Shown one piece after another: positions 41,452 to 44,398 of a stretch of 44,398 bases of DNA. Source of the DNA: Lysobacterales bacterium (GTDB lineage: Bacteria; Pseudomonadota; Gammaproteobacteria; Xanthomonadales; Rhodanobacteraceae); contig QUBV01000018.1 of assembly GCA_014338185.1 (NCBI GenBank), positions 1 through 44,398 on the forward strand, read 5' to 3'. The notes beneath the pieces were generated by a model. It was not told where the DNA came from. It made no database searches and saw nothing but the letters and a program-made list of their open reading frames with translations. A program made the translations under genes and the position numbers. Within the stretch, counting starts at the first letter, position 1; each line of letters begins with the position of its first letter.

Positions 41452-42717
41452 ATGCCGATGGCAACCTCGACCGACATCGAACGCTACGCCGAACTCGATC
41501 GCCGGCTGGTGGCCGCGACCCGTGGCGTGCACGTGTTGCAGAGCGTGAGCTGGCCGGCCGCGGCCGAGCATGCGTTCCTCGCGGCGTGGCGCGCCGGGCA
41601 GGCGCGGCTGCCGCAGGTCGAGTATCCGCGCAGCGACCTGGATGCCACGCGCGCCGAACTCGACGCCATCATCGCGGCCGTCGACGCCAGCCACCCGCTC
41701 GGCGATTACCTCGCGCGCAGCGCGCGCTCCTGGCGCATCGCCACCGACCTGCTCGCCGTGCTCGGCACCCCCGCGGTCACCGCGCTGTCGGTGCAGCTGT
41801 ACGGGCAGCCGCAAGACCGCCTGCCGGGGGCGACGCTGACCAGCCTCGATGCCGCGCGCCACTTCATCGCGGTGGCCGAGGAGGTCGGCGCCGGCGCCGG
41901 TCTCGCCGAAGCGGCCGACGACATTCCGGCGACGGTGCTGCGCGACGAACTGGCCAGCCGCCTGGCTGCGTTCTTCGGCGCGGATGTGGTGCAGGTGGAG
42001 ACCGATCCCGACCTCATCGCCAAGGCCGCCGCCGGCGCCACCCGCATCCGTCTGCGCGCGGCGACGAGCTTTTCCAGCTACGACCGCGACCAGTTGCTCA
42101 ACCACGAGGCGTTCGTGCACTCGCTGACCGCGCTCAATGGCCGCGCGCAGCCGTACCTGAAGTCGCTGGCGCGGGCGTCGCCGCGCATCACCGCGACCCA
42201 GGAAGGTCTGGCGGTGTTTGCCGAGCTGGCCTCGGGCGCGATCGACATCATGCGCATGCAGCGCATCTCGCTGCGCATCCTCGCCATCGACATGGCGCTG
42301 CGCGGCGCCGACTTCATCGAGGTGTTCCGCTACTTCCTCGATTCCGGGCAGGGCGAGGCCGACAGCTTCACCTCGGCGCAGCGCGTGTTCCGCGGCGTGT
42401 CACCCCGCGGTGGCGCCGCGTTCACCAAGGATGCGGTGTACCTGCACGGCCTGCTGTCGGTGCACACCTTCTTCCGCTGGGCGCTCAAGCACAACCGCAT
42501 GGCGCTGTGCCGCAATCTGTTCGCGGGCAAGCTCACGCTGCGCGACGTGTTCGCGCTCGAGGCGCAGTTCGACGATGGCACCATCGCCGCGCCACGGTAC
42601 GTGCCGCCATGGCTGCAGCATGGCCGCGGGCTCGCCGGCGCACTCGCATTTGCGCTGTTCGCCAATCGGTTGCATCTTGACCATGTCACGCCCGCCGACC
42701 TCGCGCCGGGCCTGTGA
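41452..42717 (+). CDS. QEGLA-motif (DUF1704/MATCAP-like) metallopeptidase homologue
   Basis: About 421 aa. LLNHEAFVHSLTALNG carries HEAFVH, an HExxxH zinc motif, and ITATQEGLAVFAELASG carries the QEGLA motif that names the family, with a Glu likely to be the third ligand. Bacterial members were called flavohemoglobin expression-modulating proteins; eukaryotic relatives include the tyrosine carboxypeptidase MATCAP. I take ATG 41452 because residues before it are not protein-like; 41458 is also possible. Peptidase activity is inferred. It ends 26 bp before the M20 gene. Confidence 0.85.
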   Translation: MPMATSTDIERYAELDRRLVAATRGVHVLQSVSWPAAAEHAFLAAWRAGQARLPQVEYPRSDLDATRAELDAIIAAVDASHPLGDYLARSARSWRIATDLLAVLGTPAVTALSVQLYGQPQDRLPGATLTSLDAARHFIAVAEEVGAGAGLAEAADDIPATVLRDELASRLAAFFGADVVQVETDPDLIAKAAAGATRIRLRAATSFSSYDRDQLLNHEAFVHSLTALNGRAQPYLKSLARASPRITATQEGLAVFAELASGAIDIMRMQRISLRILAIDMALRGADFIEVFRYFLDSGQGEADSFTSAQRVFRGVSPRGGAAFTKDAVYLHGLLSVHTFFRWALKHNRMALCRNLFAGKLTLRDVFALEAQFDDGTIAAPRYVPPWLQHGRGLAGALAFALFANRLHLDHVTPADLAPGL

Positions 42718-42743
42718 CGCTTGCACACCCAGGAGCACAGACC

Positions 42744-44060
42744 ATGCACAAGACCCTGCTCATCGGCGCGCTGGCGCTGGCCACGCCCACGCTGGCCGCT
42801 GCCGACCCATCCGACGCCACGCGCACGATCGAGCCGCTGCTCGGGCAGATCACCGCGTGGCGGCGCGACCTGCACCAGCATCCCGAGCTGTCCAACCGCG
42901 AGACGCGCACCGCGCGCATCGTCGCCCAGGAACTGCGCAAGTTCGGCTATGAGGTGCACAGCGGCATCGCCCACACCGGCGTGGTCGGCGTCCTCAAGAG
43001 TGGCCGGCCCGGTCCCAGGCTCGCGATCCGCGCCGACATGGATGGCCTGCCGGTGACCGAGGAGACCGGCCTGCCGTTTGCCTCGAAGGCCAAGGGCGAA
43101 TACCTGGGCAAGCCGGTCGGCGTCATGCATGCCTGTGGCCACGATGCCCACGTCGCGATGACGCTGGGCGTGGCGCAGGTGCTCGCGCAGCGACGCGGGC
43201 AATGGCCCGGCGAGGTCATGTTCATCTTCCAGCCGGCCGAGGAGGGCGCGCCGCCGGGCGAGGAAGGCGGTGCGCCACTCATGGTGAAGGAGGGTGTGTT
43301 CAAGGACTTCAAGCCCGACGCGATCTTCGGCATGCACGTGGTGAGCGCGCTGCCCGTGGGCAGCGTGGCGCTGCGCGCGGGTGGCGCGATGGCCAGCTCC
43401 GACACCTTCCGCATCCTCGTGCACGGCAAGCAGAGCCATGGCGCGACGCCGTGGAAGGGCATCGACCCGATCGTGACCGCGGCCGAGATCGTCACCGCGG
43501 CGCAGACCATCGTGAGCCGCCAGCTCGACATCAACCAGCAGCCTGCCGTGGTCACCTTCGGCATCTTCGACGGCGGCTCGCGCTTCAACATCGTGCCCGA
43601 CCACGCCGAACTGCAGGGCACCGTGCGCGCGTTCGACGAGGACATGCGGCAGCAGGCCCTGGCCAGCCTGCGCACCATCGCCGAGCACGTCGCAGCCGCG
43701 CATGGCGCCACGGTCGAGGCCCAGGTACCGCTGTCGGCCGACAGCAGCAACCCGGTCAACTACAACGACCCGGCGCTGACCGCGCGCGTGCGCGCCAGCC
43801 TGGAAACCGCGCTGGGCAAGGCGCAGGTGCACGAGGCGCAGCGCTGGACCGCATCGGAGGACTTTCCACATCTGGGCCGGTCGATCCACGTGCCGAGCGT
43901 GTACTTCTTCGTCGGTGCCACCTCCGCGGGTGTGGATCCGGCCAGCGCGCCGACCAATCATTCGCCCCACTTCCTGCTCGACGAAGGTGCGCTCGCGGCC
44001 GGCAGCGCGGCGATGCTGCAGGCGGCGCTCGACTACCTCGGCGGCGTGGGCGCGCCCTGA
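42744..44060 (+). CDS. Secreted M20 amidohydrolase/peptidase
   Basis: A 438-aa protein with a signal peptide (MHKTLLIGALALATPTLAAA) and AGGAGC 8 nt before its ATG. M20D signatures are WRRDLHQHPELSNRETRTA, IRADMDGLPVTEETGLPF, GVMHACGHDAHVAMTLG (Cys/His metal ligands), FIFQPAEEGAPPGEEGG and FGMHVVSALPVG. The dimerisation domain starts at GKQSHGATPWKGIDP, and SEDFPHLGRSIHVPSVYFFVG carries late ligands. The family removes N-acyl groups (hippurate, N-acetyl amino acids, IAA-amino acid conjugates). Export suggests action on periplasmic or external N-acyl amino acids. Confidence 0.93.
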   Translation: MHKTLLIGALALATPTLAAADPSDATRTIEPLLGQITAWRRDLHQHPELSNRETRTARIVAQELRKFGYEVHSGIAHTGVVGVLKSGRPGPRLAIRADMDGLPVTEETGLPFASKAKGEYLGKPVGVMHACGHDAHVAMTLGVAQVLAQRRGQWPGEVMFIFQPAEEGAPPGEEGGAPLMVKEGVFKDFKPDAIFGMHVVSALPVGSVALRAGGAMASSDTFRILVHGKQSHGATPWKGIDPIVTAAEIVTAAQTIVSRQLDINQQPAVVTFGIFDGGSRFNIVPDHAELQGTVRAFDEDMRQQALASLRTIAEHVAAAHGATVEAQVPLSADSSNPVNYNDPALTARVRASLETALGKAQVHEAQRWTASEDFPHLGRSIHVPSVYFFVGATSAGVDPASAPTNHSPHFLLDEGALAAGSAAMLQAALDYLGGVGAP

Positions 44061-44122
44061 ACGGGTGCGGCCGCGAGGCGGCGGGTCCGCGCCACCGCGC
44101 CCGTGCCCGCGCCGCGCACCCT

Positions 44123-44398
44123 TCAGTGCGAGGGCGTGGTCGTGCGCCAGCGTGAAGCGGCGGGGTAGGCGCGCGCGACGATCGCCTGCAGTTGCTCGCG
44201 CAGCGGCGCCGCGAGCGTGGGCTGGCGCGCTGCATCGAGCGCCTGCGCATACAGCAGCCCGATGCGCGCGGTGACGGGATGCGCGGCGCCGGCCTGGTCG
44301 TGCAGGCGCTGGTAGGCCGCGCCGAGGGCCGCGGCCGCGGCCGCGGGCTGGCCTTGCAGGCGCGCGAGCGTGGCACGCGCGAGCGCGGCGCGGGTGCG
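44123..44398 (-). CDS. C-terminal part of an Ala-rich helical-repeat (TPR-like) protein
   Basis: The minus strand is open from the window edge to a TGA at 44125-44123, giving 91 residues. The reading RATLARLQGQPAAAAALGAA, then YQRLHDQAGAAHPVTARIGL and LYAQALDAARQPTLAAPLRE, has paired amphipathic helices like the last repeats of a tetratricopeptide protein. In this group such tails often belong to Ser/Thr kinases or transcriptional regulators with TPR arrays, but the defining N-terminus is outside the window. It is convergent with the M20 gene, with a 62-bp gap. Confidence 0.55.
   Translation of the reverse strand, partial: RTRAALARATLARLQGQPAAAAAALGAAYQRLHDQAGAAHPVTARIGLLYAQALDAARQPTLAAPLREQLQAIVARAYPAASRWRTTTPSH

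Overview
The window looks like a piece of chromosome from a GC-rich gammaproteobacterium, most likely Xanthomonadales (Lysobacteraceae or Rhodanobacteraceae, Dokdonella-like). I infer this from the housekeeping families in the right-hand 27 kb: a glutaredoxin/rhodanese fusion, RimK, TrmB, Apt, RsgA, MscL, a QEGLA-motif protein, and small secreted proteins with a C...CMT signature. I could run no search, so the taxonomic call is an inference.

Left part (1 to about 16,810): accessory DNA. It starts with a decayed IS3-family transposase. A three-gene minus-strand unit follows (4785 to 553) for a secreted PKD/Ig-like protein, a small membrane protein and a large secreted protein with a phospholipase C/nuclease-like zinc motif. 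Next is a compact six-gene minus-strand operon (15894 to 5341) that is visibly lower in GC than the right half. In transcription order it encodes a double AAA+ ATPase, a Cas4-like nuclease fused to a DUF2779 exonuclease, a WYL regulator, an unrecognised 432-aa protein, a Tdp1-like phospholipase-D-fold protein and a SNF2-type helicase. It ends in a clear intrinsic terminator at 5207-5236. The content and layout are those of an anti-mobile-element defence system. I cannot match this six-gene set to a named system, although its last three genes recall small helicase/PLD defence modules.

Upstream of the defence operon are divergent mobility remnants: a DUF3489/serine-recombinase chimera and a truncated partner gene. 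The island is bracketed by two imperfect direct copies of a GC-rich sequence of about 130 bp (7-135 and 16587-16716), and there is a perfect 14-bp tandem repeat at the right junction. The leader of the AAA+ gene holds two mutually exclusive hairpins, one covering the start codon. The divergent intergenic region also has palindromes suitable as operators for the WYL protein.

Right part (16,921 to 44,398): ordinary core genome. It holds an M28 peptidase, mscL and a fumarylacetoacetase-family hydrolase (minus strand), and a four-gene MacAB-like ABC exporter operon (plus). After these come an EamA exporter, a small membrane protein, a Rieske protein, an SLC13/RCK transporter and trmB. Then come a FecR/DUF6600 protein with seven C-terminal repeats, tRNA-Gly(CCC), a tandem pair of small secreted paralogues behind a promoter whose spacer holds a perfect 14-bp palindrome, and rimK. 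The remainder is apt, the glutaredoxin/rhodanese fusion, an aldo/keto reductase, an NlpC/P60 hydrolase, an AlaA-like aminotransferase, a GAF-GGDEF cyclase, rsgA, a QEGLA-motif metallopeptidase homologue, an M20 amidohydrolase, and the cut-off end of a helical-repeat protein.
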